Origin: an uncultured Lachnospiraceae bacterium
GTDB taxonomy: Bacteria; Bacillota; Clostridia; Lachnospirales; Lachnospiraceae
Assembly (NCBI GenBank): GCA_910588405.1
Contig: CAJUPT010000012.1
Location: 1-63,341 of the forward strand
DNA length: 63,341 nt
Direction: 5' to 3'
The translations under genes and the position numbers were made by a program. Shown here piece after piece: positions 40,405 through 48,494 of this stretch. Each line of letters starts with the position of its first letter. Positions within the stretch are counted from its first letter, which is position 1. Below the pieces are notes generated by a model. That model was not told the origin of the DNA, did not search any database, and worked only from the letters and a program-made list of their open reading frames with translations.

Positions 40405-41145
40405 ATGATTATCAAAGTATCCGTACCAAAGCGTTTCCAGTTTAAGATGGTTCCCTCTTTTCGGAATGTATTTCTGGCTGGACGGAACGAGGTTCACTAC
40501 ATAGGTGGGAGCGATATTTTGCCGGCTCCTTTGGATACGCGGCAGGAAGCCTATGAGATTGGCCGGCTTGGGACTGACTGGGATCAGGAGGCGAAATCCA
40601 TGCTGATCGAGCATAACCTGCGGCTGGTGGTTTACATCGCGAAGAAATTTGACAATACGGGAATCGGCGTGGAGGACTTAATCTCCATAGGAACTATCGG
40701 TTTGATCAAAGCGATCAATACCTTTAACAGCTCGAAAAATATTAAGCTGGCCACCTATGCCTCCCGGTGCATTGAAAATGAGATTCTGATGTACCTGCGA
40801 AAAAACAGCAAGACCAGGATGGAGGTATCCATCGACGAACCGCTGAATGTGGACTGGGACGGAAATGAGCTGCTGCTCTCGGATATTCTGGGAACTGATG
40901 AGGATGTGATCTACAAAGATATTGAGGATGAGGTGGAACGGAACCTGCTGAATTCCGCCATTGACACTTTAAGCGATCGGGAGAAAACCATCGTGGAGCT
41001 GCGGTTCGGACTGAACCGGGACGACGGCGGCGAGATGACCCAGAAAGAGGTGGCAGATTTGCTGGGAATTTCGCAGTCATACATATCAAGATTGGAAAAG
41101 AAGATTATTAAGAGGCTGAAAAAGGAAATTGTCAGGTTTCAGTAA
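40405..41145 (+). CDS. sigE: RNA polymerase sigma-E (mother-cell sporulation sigma)
   Basis: Early mother-cell sigma factor, made as inactive pro-sigma-E. 246 residues: N-terminal pro-sequence (about 25 residues), LGTDWDQEAKSMLIEHNLRLV (in part), region 2 NTGIGVEDLISIGTIGLIKA and KNIKLATYASRCIENEILMY, and region 4 DTLSDREKTIVELRFGLN with LGISQSYISRLEKKI. Very highly conserved. A GGGGG sequence precedes the ATG. A strong terminator closes the ftsZ-spoIIG region. Confidence 0.98.
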   Translation: MIIKVSVPKRFQFKMVPSFRNVFLAGRNEVHYIGGSDILPAPLDTRQEAYEIGRLGTDWDQEAKSMLIEHNLRLVVYIAKKFDNTGIGVEDLISIGTIGLIKAINTFNSSKNIKLATYASRCIENEILMYLRKNSKTRMEVSIDEPLNVDWDGNELLLSDILGTDEDVIYKDIEDEVERNLLNSAIDTLSDREKTIVELRFGLNRDDGGEMTQKEVADLLGISQSYISRLEKKIIKRLKKEIVRFQ

Positions 41146-41151
41146 TAGAAA

Positions 41152-41197
41152 AGGACCCGGATCAGGCAGAGAGGTTTGCCTGTCCGGGTTCTTTTTG
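41152..41197 (+). terminator. sigE terminator
   Basis: GACCCGG-ATCAGGCA (41154-41168) pairs with TGCCTG-T-CCGGGTTC (41177-41191), followed by TTTTT. Confidence 0.92.
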
Positions 41198-41242
41198 TAT
41201 GGTGCGAAAAGCTTTTTTGAGATTTGTTTCAGCCGGTAAAGA

Positions 41243-41271
41243 TTGACACATAAATGGACAGAGAATATAAT
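41243..41271 (+). promoter_or_regulatory. consensus promoter of the C39-like gene
   Basis: TTGACA (41243-41248), 17-nt spacer, TATAAT (41266-41271): full consensus. May also feed nadE by read-through. Confidence 0.88.
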
Positions 41272-41388
41272 GATGTAATAGGTGAATGAAACAGATTGAT
41301 AAAGGGAAAAGGATGGAACGAGGAAGAAAATGATTGGTGTGAAAGAGATCAGCATAGATGGCAGTATGACCTTGGAGGCAATTATCTG

Positions 41389-42336
41389 ATGATGAAACCG
41401 GATGAAAAAATAATGAGCGGGGCAGTGCTTGCGCTGATTATGGCGCTGCTTCTTTCTGTGGCCTTGATGAAGTCGCCGCGGCTTTCTTCGGAACAGCATG
41501 AAGAAGGCGCAGTTTTGGCGGCATTGCCGGAGCAGCAGGAATCCTTGGACGGCTGGGGGGCCGAGAAGGTACTGAGAGAGGCGGCGAGGAATCATGGGGA
41601 AGATATTGAGGAAACTGAGGAGTATACGGGGGAAAGGCCGGGGTGGATCACCAGCTATAATAAGCTGAATGTGCGTCAGTCGCCGGATCGAGAAGCAGAG
41701 ATTCTGGGATTTTTCTTATATCGGCAGGAGATCACCGTGGACGGGAAGGCGGAGAACGGATTTTATTTCTCATCAGGAGTGGATTCCTATACGGGAGAGC
41801 GGATTACGGGTTATTGTTTTGGAGATTATATCACTTTTGAAAGGCCGGGAGATCCCCGGGTACAGTTGAATGTGCCCGCATACTTTCAGGCAGATCCCCG
41901 CTGGGCGGCCAATACTGTCGGCGATACGAAAAAAACGATGGAAGCGATTGGCTGCACCACGACCTGTATGGCGATGGCGAAGTCTTACCTGACTCAGACC
42001 GAGATCCTCCCTGATGCCATGGAGGACATGCTCTGGTACAATGAAAACGGGGATATGGGATGGCCCAAAACCTATGCCAGAACCGCGGACAGTGATCATT
42101 ATATGGAGATTGCTTTTGAACAGCTCCACAGGGATGTGCCGGTACTGATCGGCGCAGAGCGGAAGAATGGCAGCCCGCACTGGGTGCTGATTACCGGTTA
42201 TCGGGGAGACGCTTCAGAATTTAAGCCGGAGGATTTCGTGATCAACGATCCGCTGACGACAGGGCGGACAAATCTACAGCAGTTTTTGGACGAGTATCCG
42301 GTATTTGAATTGATCGCTTATTATGAGGGAGAATAA
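41389..42336 (+). CDS. membrane-anchored SH3-C39-like cysteine peptidase
   Basis: About 315 residues. One N-terminal helix (SGAVLALIMALLLSVALM), a linker, an SH3-like domain (SYNKLNVRQSPDREAEILGF in part; residues about 88-152), then a papain-like C39_2 domain: Cys189 in EAIGCTTTCMAMA, His264 in GSPHWVLITGY and Asp287 in INDPLTT. Probably a surface-anchored, extracellular peptidase, perhaps acting on cell wall or peptides; substrate unknown. GGAGG lies 10 nt before ATG 41389. Its stop is followed at once by leader-repeat sequence. Confidence 0.8.
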   Translation: MMKPDEKIMSGAVLALIMALLLSVALMKSPRLSSEQHEEGAVLAALPEQQESLDGWGAEKVLREAARNHGEDIEETEEYTGERPGWITSYNKLNVRQSPDREAEILGFFLYRQEITVDGKAENGFYFSSGVDSYTGERITGYCFGDYITFERPGDPRVQLNVPAYFQADPRWAANTVGDTKKTMEAIGCTTTCMAMAKSYLTQTEILPDAMEDMLWYNENGDMGWPKTYARTADSDHYMEIAFEQLHRDVPVLIGAERKNGSPHWVLITGYRGDASEFKPEDFVINDPLTTGRTNLQQFLDEYPVFELIAYYEGE

Positions 42337-42362
42337 AAACAGCAACGGGAAGCTGCGGAACT
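42335..42362 (+). repeat. structured leader repeat, internally deleted remnant
   Basis: AAAAACAGCAACGGG joins directly to AAGCTGCGGAACTA, i.e. the left and right ends of the unit without the hairpin. It abuts the stop codon of the preceding gene and the full copy that follows. Confidence 0.65.
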
Positions 42363-42472
42363 ATAAAAAACAGCAACGGACCGTACAAGCCCCGGGAGGA
42401 TATACAGACACTTTAGTGGCTGGACATTCTCCCAGTTCAAAGGGGCTTGGAAGGGAAGTTGCGGAACTATAA
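42357..42472 (+). repeat. structured leader repeat, copy B
   Basis: GGAACTATAAAAAACAGCAACGG at the left (in part), GCGGAACTAT at the right, 16 nt before the nadE ATG. Stems: AAGCCCC (42387-42393)/GGGGCTT (42442-42448), GGGAG/CTCCC, CAG/CTG, tip CAC-TTTA-GTG, outer CAAC/GTTG. Pairings hold despite base differences from the other copies. Confidence 0.85.
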
Positions 42473-42488
42473 ATGGAAAGGGTAAAAT

Positions 42489-44414
42489 ATGGAACAGGGA
42501 TTTATCAGAATGGCGGCGGCGACGCCGAAGATCAGTGTGGCGGACCCGGTCCGTAACCGGGAGCAGATCGCCGGAATCATGGCGGAGGCGGCAGGCAGAA
42601 AGGCGAAGGTGATCGTATTTCCGGAGCTGTGTCTGACCGGCTATACCTGCGGCGATCTGTTTTTACAGACATCACTTTTGGAGGAGGCTAAGACGCAGCT
42701 TATGGTGCTGGCCCATGAAACCAGGCATATGGACCTGATCTGCTTTGTGGGGCTTCCCTGGGAGCACAATGGAAAGCTGTACAATGTGATGGCGGCCATC
42801 AGCCGGGGAAGGGTACTGGGGCTGATTCCCAAAACCTTTATCCCTAATTATTCGGAATTTTATGAGGCGAGACATTTTATGCCGGGCCACAGGAAGGCTG
42901 TGGAGATATCGGTGCAGGGTATGGACGGGGAAGAACAGACTGTGCCTTTCGGGACAGAGCTTTTGTTCCGCTGCCGTCAGCTGCCCGGGCTGGTCATCGG
43001 CGGCGAGGTGTGCGAGGATGTGTGGATGCCGGATTCCCCCAGCATCCGCCATGCGCTGGCAGGGGCTACGGTGATTGTGAACGCCTCCGCCAGCGACGAG
43101 ACCACCGGAAAGGATCAGTACCGACAGAGTTTGGTGGAGAGCCAGTCCGCCAAGCTGGTCTGTGTCTATCTCTATGCCAGCGCCGGAGAAGGGGAGTCCA
43201 CTACGGACCTTGTATTCAGCGGCCACAACCTGATTGTGGAAAATGGAAACCTGCTGGCCCAGTCCACGCGGTTCCGGAACGAGACCACCTATGCGGATGC
43301 GGACCTGGAGCGGATTCACAGCGAGCGCAGACGGATGACCTGCTTTGAGGTCAGCCCGGATCCCGGATACCGGGAGGTGCATTTTGATCTGACGCCGGAG
43401 TATCTGAGACTGGAACGGCAGATCGATCCTGCGCCGTTTGTGCCGGACAATCAGCAGGATCGGGAAAAGCGGTGTGAGGAGATTCTGGCCATTCAGGTGA
43501 TGGGATTGAAAAAAAGGCTGGAGCATACGTGCTGTTCTTCGGCGGTGGTGGGGATTTCCGGCGGTTTGGATTCCACGCTGGCGCTGCTGGTGACTGTACG
43601 GGCCTTTGATCTGCTTGGGATTTCCAGACAGAATATCCAGGCGGTGACTATGCCCTGCTTTGGAACCACAGACAGAACCTACGGAAATGCCTGTGCGCTG
43701 GTGAAACAGCTGGGTGCTACATTAAAAGAGATCAGAATCCAGGAAGCAGTGACTATGCATTTCAGAGATATCGGGCAGGACTCGGAGGTTCATGACGTAA
43801 CCTATGAGAATAGTCAGGCCAGAGAGCGGACCCAGATTCTGATGGATGTAGCCAATCAGTATGGCGGTATGGTGATAGGCACCGGCGACCTGTCAGAGCT
43901 GGCCCTGGGATGGGCCACCTACAACGGGGATCACATGTCCATGTACGGGGTGAACGCCTCGGTGCCGAAGACGCTGGTGCGGCATCTGGTGCGGTATTAT
44001 GCGGATACCTGCGGCGACCGGACGCTGGCGGATGTGCTTCTGGATATTCTGGATACGCCGGTCAGCCCGGAGCTTCTGCCGCCGGAAAATGGCGTGATCG
44101 CCCAGAAGACGGAGGATCTGGTGGGTCCTTACGAGCTTCATGATTTCTTTCTTTATTATATGATGCGGTTTGGATACCGCCCCAGGAAAATCTATCGGAT
44201 AGCGAAGCTGGCCTTTTCGGGAACCTATGACGGGGAGACGATCGGAAAGTGGCTGAAGGTTTTCTACCGCAGATTTTTCAGCCAGCAGTTTAAGCGCTCC
44301 TGTCTGCCCGATGGCCCGAAAGTGGGTTCCGTGGCCTTATCCCCGAGGGGGGACCTGCGGATGCCAAGCGACGCAAGCAGCCGGCTCTGGCTGGAAGAGC
44401 TGGAAGAATTATGA
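42489..44414 (+). CDS. nadE: glutamine-dependent NAD+ synthetase
   Basis: Last step of NAD+ synthesis: amidates deamido-NAD+ using ATP and glutamine. 641 residues. N-terminal nitrilase glutaminase with triad Glu46 (VFPELCLTGY), Lys115 (LIPKTFIPNY) and Cys175 (GGEVCEDVWM). C-terminal synthetase with P-loop GISGGLDSTLAL and GTGDLSELALGWATYNGDHM (in part). The bifunctional form fits use of glutamine rather than free ammonia. GGAAAGGG lies 7 nt before the ATG, immediately behind repeat copy B. Confidence 0.97.
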   Translation: MEQGFIRMAAATPKISVADPVRNREQIAGIMAEAAGRKAKVIVFPELCLTGYTCGDLFLQTSLLEEAKTQLMVLAHETRHMDLICFVGLPWEHNGKLYNVMAAISRGRVLGLIPKTFIPNYSEFYEARHFMPGHRKAVEISVQGMDGEEQTVPFGTELLFRCRQLPGLVIGGEVCEDVWMPDSPSIRHALAGATVIVNASASDETTGKDQYRQSLVESQSAKLVCVYLYASAGEGESTTDLVFSGHNLIVENGNLLAQSTRFRNETTYADADLERIHSERRRMTCFEVSPDPGYREVHFDLTPEYLRLERQIDPAPFVPDNQQDREKRCEEILAIQVMGLKKRLEHTCCSSAVVGISGGLDSTLALLVTVRAFDLLGISRQNIQAVTMPCFGTTDRTYGNACALVKQLGATLKEIRIQEAVTMHFRDIGQDSEVHDVTYENSQARERTQILMDVANQYGGMVIGTGDLSELALGWATYNGDHMSMYGVNASVPKTLVRHLVRYYADTCGDRTLADVLLDILDTPVSPELLPPENGVIAQKTEDLVGPYELHDFFLYYMMRFGYRPRKIYRIAKLAFSGTYDGETIGKWLKVFYRRFFSQQFKRSCLPDGPKVGSVALSPRGDLRMPSDASSRLWLEELEEL

Positions 44415-44464
44415 CAAATAGTAATTGTGCAATCAAATGTTAAGCGTATTGATGTGGGTGAAGT

Positions 44465-44506
44465 GTGTAAGGCAGCGTCCCGGTTTACCGGGCCGCCGCC
44501 TTTTGA
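44465..44506. terminator. bidirectional terminator between nadE and FMN-binding-like gene
   Basis: AAGGCaGCGtCCCGG-TTTA-CCGGGcCGCcGCCTT: 13 pairs with two bulges, then TTTT. The minus-strand gene stop codon lies in the loop. Confidence 0.85.
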
Positions 44507-44922
44507 AGCGCCGTCTGGATGGCCTGAACCAGTATGGTCTGGGTGTATTTCATCTGGTCGGAGATCACGACGCTGTCCAGGGACTGGGAGGCTATGATCT
44601 GGTCGGTCAGGTCCTCTAAAGCCGGTTCCATCAGCGGATACATAGCGCTGATCGTCTCATCCAGAGAAACGAACTGGATTCCATTGATCCGGTCGGCGTC
44701 CACAGTGACCGTGACATCTACCGGAGCGCCGTTCAGCACGATGGAGGCGCTGTAAACACCGGGTATGTAGGATGTGGATTCTGAGGCCGCGGGGGCCTTC
44801 TTTTTATTGCCGGAAAACATAAACAGAAACAGAACTACCAGCAGAAGTCCCAGGCCGATAAATATAAAGGTGTAAATCAGCTCTTTCATACGGAGCACAA
44901 AAATTTTTGTCTGAGAACTCAT
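44485..44922 (-). CDS. FMN-binding-domain-like membrane protein lacking SGAT
   Basis: 145 residues. A basic start, one helix (IYTFIFIGLGLLLVVLFLFM), then an extracytoplasmic domain: YIPGVYSASIVLNGAPVDVT, VDADRINGIQFVSLDETISA and IIASQSLDSVVISDQMKYTQ, ending in AIQTALQKA. This follows the FMN_bind fold seen in RnfG/NqrC, but the flavinylation motif S(T)GATxS is replaced by SDQMKYT, so covalent FMN attachment by ApbE is unlikely. ATG at 44922 has GGAGG 5 nt upstream. It is divergent from addB. Confidence 0.6.
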   Translation of the reverse strand: MSSQTKIFVLRMKELIYTFIFIGLGLLLVVLFLFMFSGNKKKAPAASESTSYIPGVYSASIVLNGAPVDVTVTVDADRINGIQFVSLDETISAMYPLMEPALEDLTDQIIASQSLDSVVISDQMKYTQTILVQAIQTALQKAAAR

Positions 44923-45066
44923 AAATCCTCCATAAATGATTTTCAGCCATTTTTTATCATTATATGCGGGGGGAAAGCCATATATGTTGTTCGGGACTTT
45001 AATCCTCTGTCTTTGCGGCTGGTTTTTAGCCAGGCAGACCATAATCGATCAAAAGGGAGGTCAGTT

Positions 45067-48000
45067 ATGTCGCTTCAGCTTATTCTCGGCAGCGCCGGGA
45101 GCGGCAAATCTTATGATTTATATCAGTATATGATCCGACATTCCATAGAAGAGCCGGATAAAAGGCATTTTCTTCTGGTGCCGGAGCAATTCACGATGCA
45201 GACCCAGAGAACCATCACGGAAATGCATCCTAGACACAGCACGACAAGCATTGATATCGTCAGCTTTGATCGTCTGGCGTACCGGGTGTTCCAGGAGCTG
45301 GGGTTCCGGAATTATACGCTTCTTGACGACATGGGGAAGAGCATGATTCTGCGCAAGGTGGCCCAGGAGCGGGAGCAGGAGTTCCATCTGTTCCGAAAAA
45401 ATCTGAAGAAGCCGGGCTTTATCACCCAGCTGAAATCCATGCTGTCGGAATTTTACCAGTACGGTGTGGGGTTAGAGCAGTTGAAAATGGTTTCCGGGCA
45501 AATGGAAGGCCGTCCGCTGCTGAAATATAAGCTGGAGGACTTATCCGTTGCCTATGAGGGGTTTGCCGAAAAGCTGGGGGCGGACGCCATCACGGCGGAG
45601 GAGGTGCTGATTCGACTCTGTGAGATGGCGGAGGGCTCCAGGCTGTTAAAGGGCAGTATTATGGCACTGGACGGCTTCACCGGATTTACGCCGATTCAGT
45701 ACAGACTCTTGTCAATTTTGATGGGCTGTGTGGAGCGGATGCTGGTGACAGTGACGGTGAGCCCCGCAGAATGGGGGCGGAAAAAGGCGGAGTCCCATGA
45801 TCTGTTTTATCTCAGTCATAAGACTGTCGAGACGCTGATCAGTCTGGCGGAAAAAGGAAGAACGCCGGTAGAAAAGGAACTGATGCTGACGCCTGATGTC
45901 CCTCCCCGCTTTCAGAATGCGCCGGCGCTGACTTTTTTGGAGGCGCACTATGGGAGGTATACGCAGAAGTATGGGTATCCTTTTGCACAGGAAGCTTTTG
46001 GCGAGGCAGGTGCACATGATCCGTTGAAGGATGGAAAAGCAGCCGAACAGCGGGTATCTTCAGAATTTCCAATTTCCGTGACAGCCTGCCAGAATCCGGA
46101 AGAGGAAGTGGCCATGGCCGCAGGGGAGATTCTTCGTCTGGTGAAGGAAGAGGGGCTGCGCTACCGCCAGATCGCTGTTTTGACCGGAAATATGGAGGAT
46201 TACGGTCCTCTGCTAAGGCGTCGTTTGGCTATGGAGGGGATGCCCTGCTTCTTTGACCGGAAAAAGGGGCTGCTGGACAATCCGCTGACGGAGTTTATTC
46301 GCAGTGCTTTGGAGGCCCTTGAGCGGAATTTTGCCTATGAGCCGGTATTCCGTCATTTAAAATGCGGTCTGGCAAGCCTTGACCGGGAGCAGATCGATCT
46401 TTTGGAGAATTATGTGATTGCCTTTGGTATTCGGGGGAAAAGCCAGTGGGAGAAGCCGTGGGAGCGGGAGGATCAGAAAGCGGCGCTGGGGAATTTAGAG
46501 GAGCTCAACGAGATTCGTATGGAGGCTGTAAGGCCCCTTCTGACCCTATGGCAGCAGATGAAGGAGGCCAGGCAGAATGTAACGGGGTATGTGACCGCCC
46601 TCACTGAATTTCTGCTTTCCCAGCATATTTATGAGAAGCTTCAGGAGATCTGCGGCCGGTTTGAGGAAATCGATGAGCCGGTGTTGAAAAAAGAGTATGA
46701 GCAGGCTTATGGCCTGGTGATGAATGTATTTGACGAGATTGTTGCGTTGCTGGGGGAGGAAACGCTGACCTTACGGGAATTTGCCCAAATCCTTGACAGC
46801 GGCCTGGCGGAAATCCGGGTGGGCGTGATTCCGGCCTGCCTGGATCGGATGGTGGCGGGAGATCTGGAACGAACCCGGCTGGATGGCGTGAAGGCGCTGT
46901 TTCTCCTGGGCGTAAACGAGGGCGCCGTTCCGAAGGCTTCGGATTCGGGCGGTCTGTTTTCCGATTATGACAGAGAGATTTTGAAGGAGTATCAGCTGGA
47001 ATTGGCCCCGACTGCCAGGGAAAATGGATTTATTCAGAAATTTTACTTATATCTGGCGTTGACCAGGGCGGAAGGGAGGCTGTTTTTGTCCTATGCGAAG
47101 ACCGATGCGTCGGGAAAGGCCATGAAGCCCTCTGTTATATTCCATGAGCTGTTTCGACTGTTTCCTGGGCTTCGGACCGTGGATTATCGCCAGAAGGAGG
47201 ATAGGATTCTATCTTCTAATATGGCATTTTCCTATCTTTCTAAAGGGTTGAAAGCCCAGCAAAAGTATCGAACAGAACCAATCTGGCGGTCCGTGGGGCG
47301 CATCTTATTAAAGAATGCGGAGTTTTCGGACCGGGCCAGGGCCATGGTGGAGGCAGCTTACTACCATCACAATGACGGCGGCATCGGGGCGGCTGCAGCG
47401 AAGGCGCTCTATGGCGGGGACGTGGGTGCCAGCGTTACCAGGCTGGAGCAGCAGGCGGCCTGTGCCTGTGCCCAGTTTCTGGCCTATGGATTGGAGCTTA
47501 GAGAGCGAAAGGAATTTACCTTTGCCATGGTGGATCTGGGGACGGTATTTCACAGGGCCATTGAGCTGTTTTTCCGAAAGATGGGCGAGCGGCAGATGGA
47601 TTTTGGAACGATCACGGAGGAGGAGCGGAAGGAGCTGACTAGTCTCTGCGTGGAGGAGGCGACAGAACAGTACGGCAGCAATGTTTTAAAGAGCAATGCC
47701 AGAAATGCCTATATGGTGCAGCGGATTCTGCGGATTACAGATAGGACGGTCTGGGCGCTGGGGGAGCAGATCAAGCAGAGCGGCTTTGTTCCGGTTGGGT
47801 TTGAGGTGGAATTTCGTGCGGCGGATACGGACAGCCTTAAGCTGCCTCTTACAAGCGGCGAGACCATGTACCTGAACGGAAAAATTGACCGGGTTGATTT
47901 AAAAGAAGAGGAGGATCGGATTTATATTAATATCATCGATTATAAGTCTGGCAGCATGGCGCTGGACTTGACCTCTGCTTATTACGGCTTGCAGATTCAG

Positions 48001-48483
48001 TTGATTTTTTATATGGAGGCGGCACTGGAAACGGTGAAAAAGCAGTATCCGGACCAGGAGGTTTTGCCGGGAGGCGTGCTCTATTATAATATCAAGGACC
48101 CGGTGGTGGAGAAAACCGGGGAGATGAGTGAGGAGATGGTCAGAGAGCGGATGTTAGAGCAGCTGCAGATGAACGGCCTGATGTATCCGGCGGTCAATGA
48201 ACTGCCCAAAAAGGTGCGGCCAGTCTCCCAGAAGCAGTTTCAAACGTTGCAGGCCCATGTGATGGGTGAGGCGGTCCGTTTGGGCAATGAGATTGTCCGG
48301 GGAGAGACAGCCCCCCTTCCTTATAAGAAAGGGCAGCGGACGGCCTGTGATTACTGCCAGTTCCGGACAGTGTGCGGGTTTGACTTGAAGGTGCCCGGCT
48401 ACCGATACCACAGACTAAAAGAGTGGAAACCGGAAGAAATATGGGAGCTGTTGGAGGAAGAGGAAGAATTGCGGAATTTGTAA
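45067..48483 (+). CDS. addB: helicase-exonuclease AddAB subunit AddB
   Basis: Subunit of the AddAB enzyme that resects double-strand breaks for RecA. 1138 residues. Inactivated-helicase fold beginning with LQLILGSAGSGKSYDLY (Walker A), and a C-terminal RecB-type nuclease with GKIDRVDLK and IDYKSGSMALD. Four cysteines bind the Fe-S cluster: one in the ACACAQF stretch and three in CDYCQFRTVCGF near the C-terminus. GGGAGG 5-6 nt upstream fixes ATG 45067. addA follows after 11 nt. Confidence 0.96.
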   Translation: MSLQLILGSAGSGKSYDLYQYMIRHSIEEPDKRHFLLVPEQFTMQTQRTITEMHPRHSTTSIDIVSFDRLAYRVFQELGFRNYTLLDDMGKSMILRKVAQEREQEFHLFRKNLKKPGFITQLKSMLSEFYQYGVGLEQLKMVSGQMEGRPLLKYKLEDLSVAYEGFAEKLGADAITAEEVLIRLCEMAEGSRLLKGSIMALDGFTGFTPIQYRLLSILMGCVERMLVTVTVSPAEWGRKKAESHDLFYLSHKTVETLISLAEKGRTPVEKELMLTPDVPPRFQNAPALTFLEAHYGRYTQKYGYPFAQEAFGEAGAHDPLKDGKAAEQRVSSEFPISVTACQNPEEEVAMAAGEILRLVKEEGLRYRQIAVLTGNMEDYGPLLRRRLAMEGMPCFFDRKKGLLDNPLTEFIRSALEALERNFAYEPVFRHLKCGLASLDREQIDLLENYVIAFGIRGKSQWEKPWEREDQKAALGNLEELNEIRMEAVRPLLTLWQQMKEARQNVTGYVTALTEFLLSQHIYEKLQEICGRFEEIDEPVLKKEYEQAYGLVMNVFDEIVALLGEETLTLREFAQILDSGLAEIRVGVIPACLDRMVAGDLERTRLDGVKALFLLGVNEGAVPKASDSGGLFSDYDREILKEYQLELAPTARENGFIQKFYLYLALTRAEGRLFLSYAKTDASGKAMKPSVIFHELFRLFPGLRTVDYRQKEDRILSSNMAFSYLSKGLKAQQKYRTEPIWRSVGRILLKNAEFSDRARAMVEAAYYHHNDGGIGAAAAKALYGGDVGASVTRLEQQAACACAQFLAYGLELRERKEFTFAMVDLGTVFHRAIELFFRKMGERQMDFGTITEEERKELTSLCVEEATEQYGSNVLKSNARNAYMVQRILRITDRTVWALGEQIKQSGFVPVGFEVEFRAADTDSLKLPLTSGETMYLNGKIDRVDLKEEEDRIYINIIDYKSGSMALDLTSAYYGLQIQLIFYMEAALETVKKQYPDQEVLPGGVLYYNIKDPVVEKTGEMSEEMVRERMLEQLQMNGLMYPAVNELPKKVRPVSQKQFQTLQAHVMGEAVRLGNEIVRGETAPLPYKKGQRTACDYCQFRTVCGFDLKVPGYRYHRLKEWKPEEIWELLEEEEELRNL

Positions 48484-48494
48484 TAGGAGAGGCA

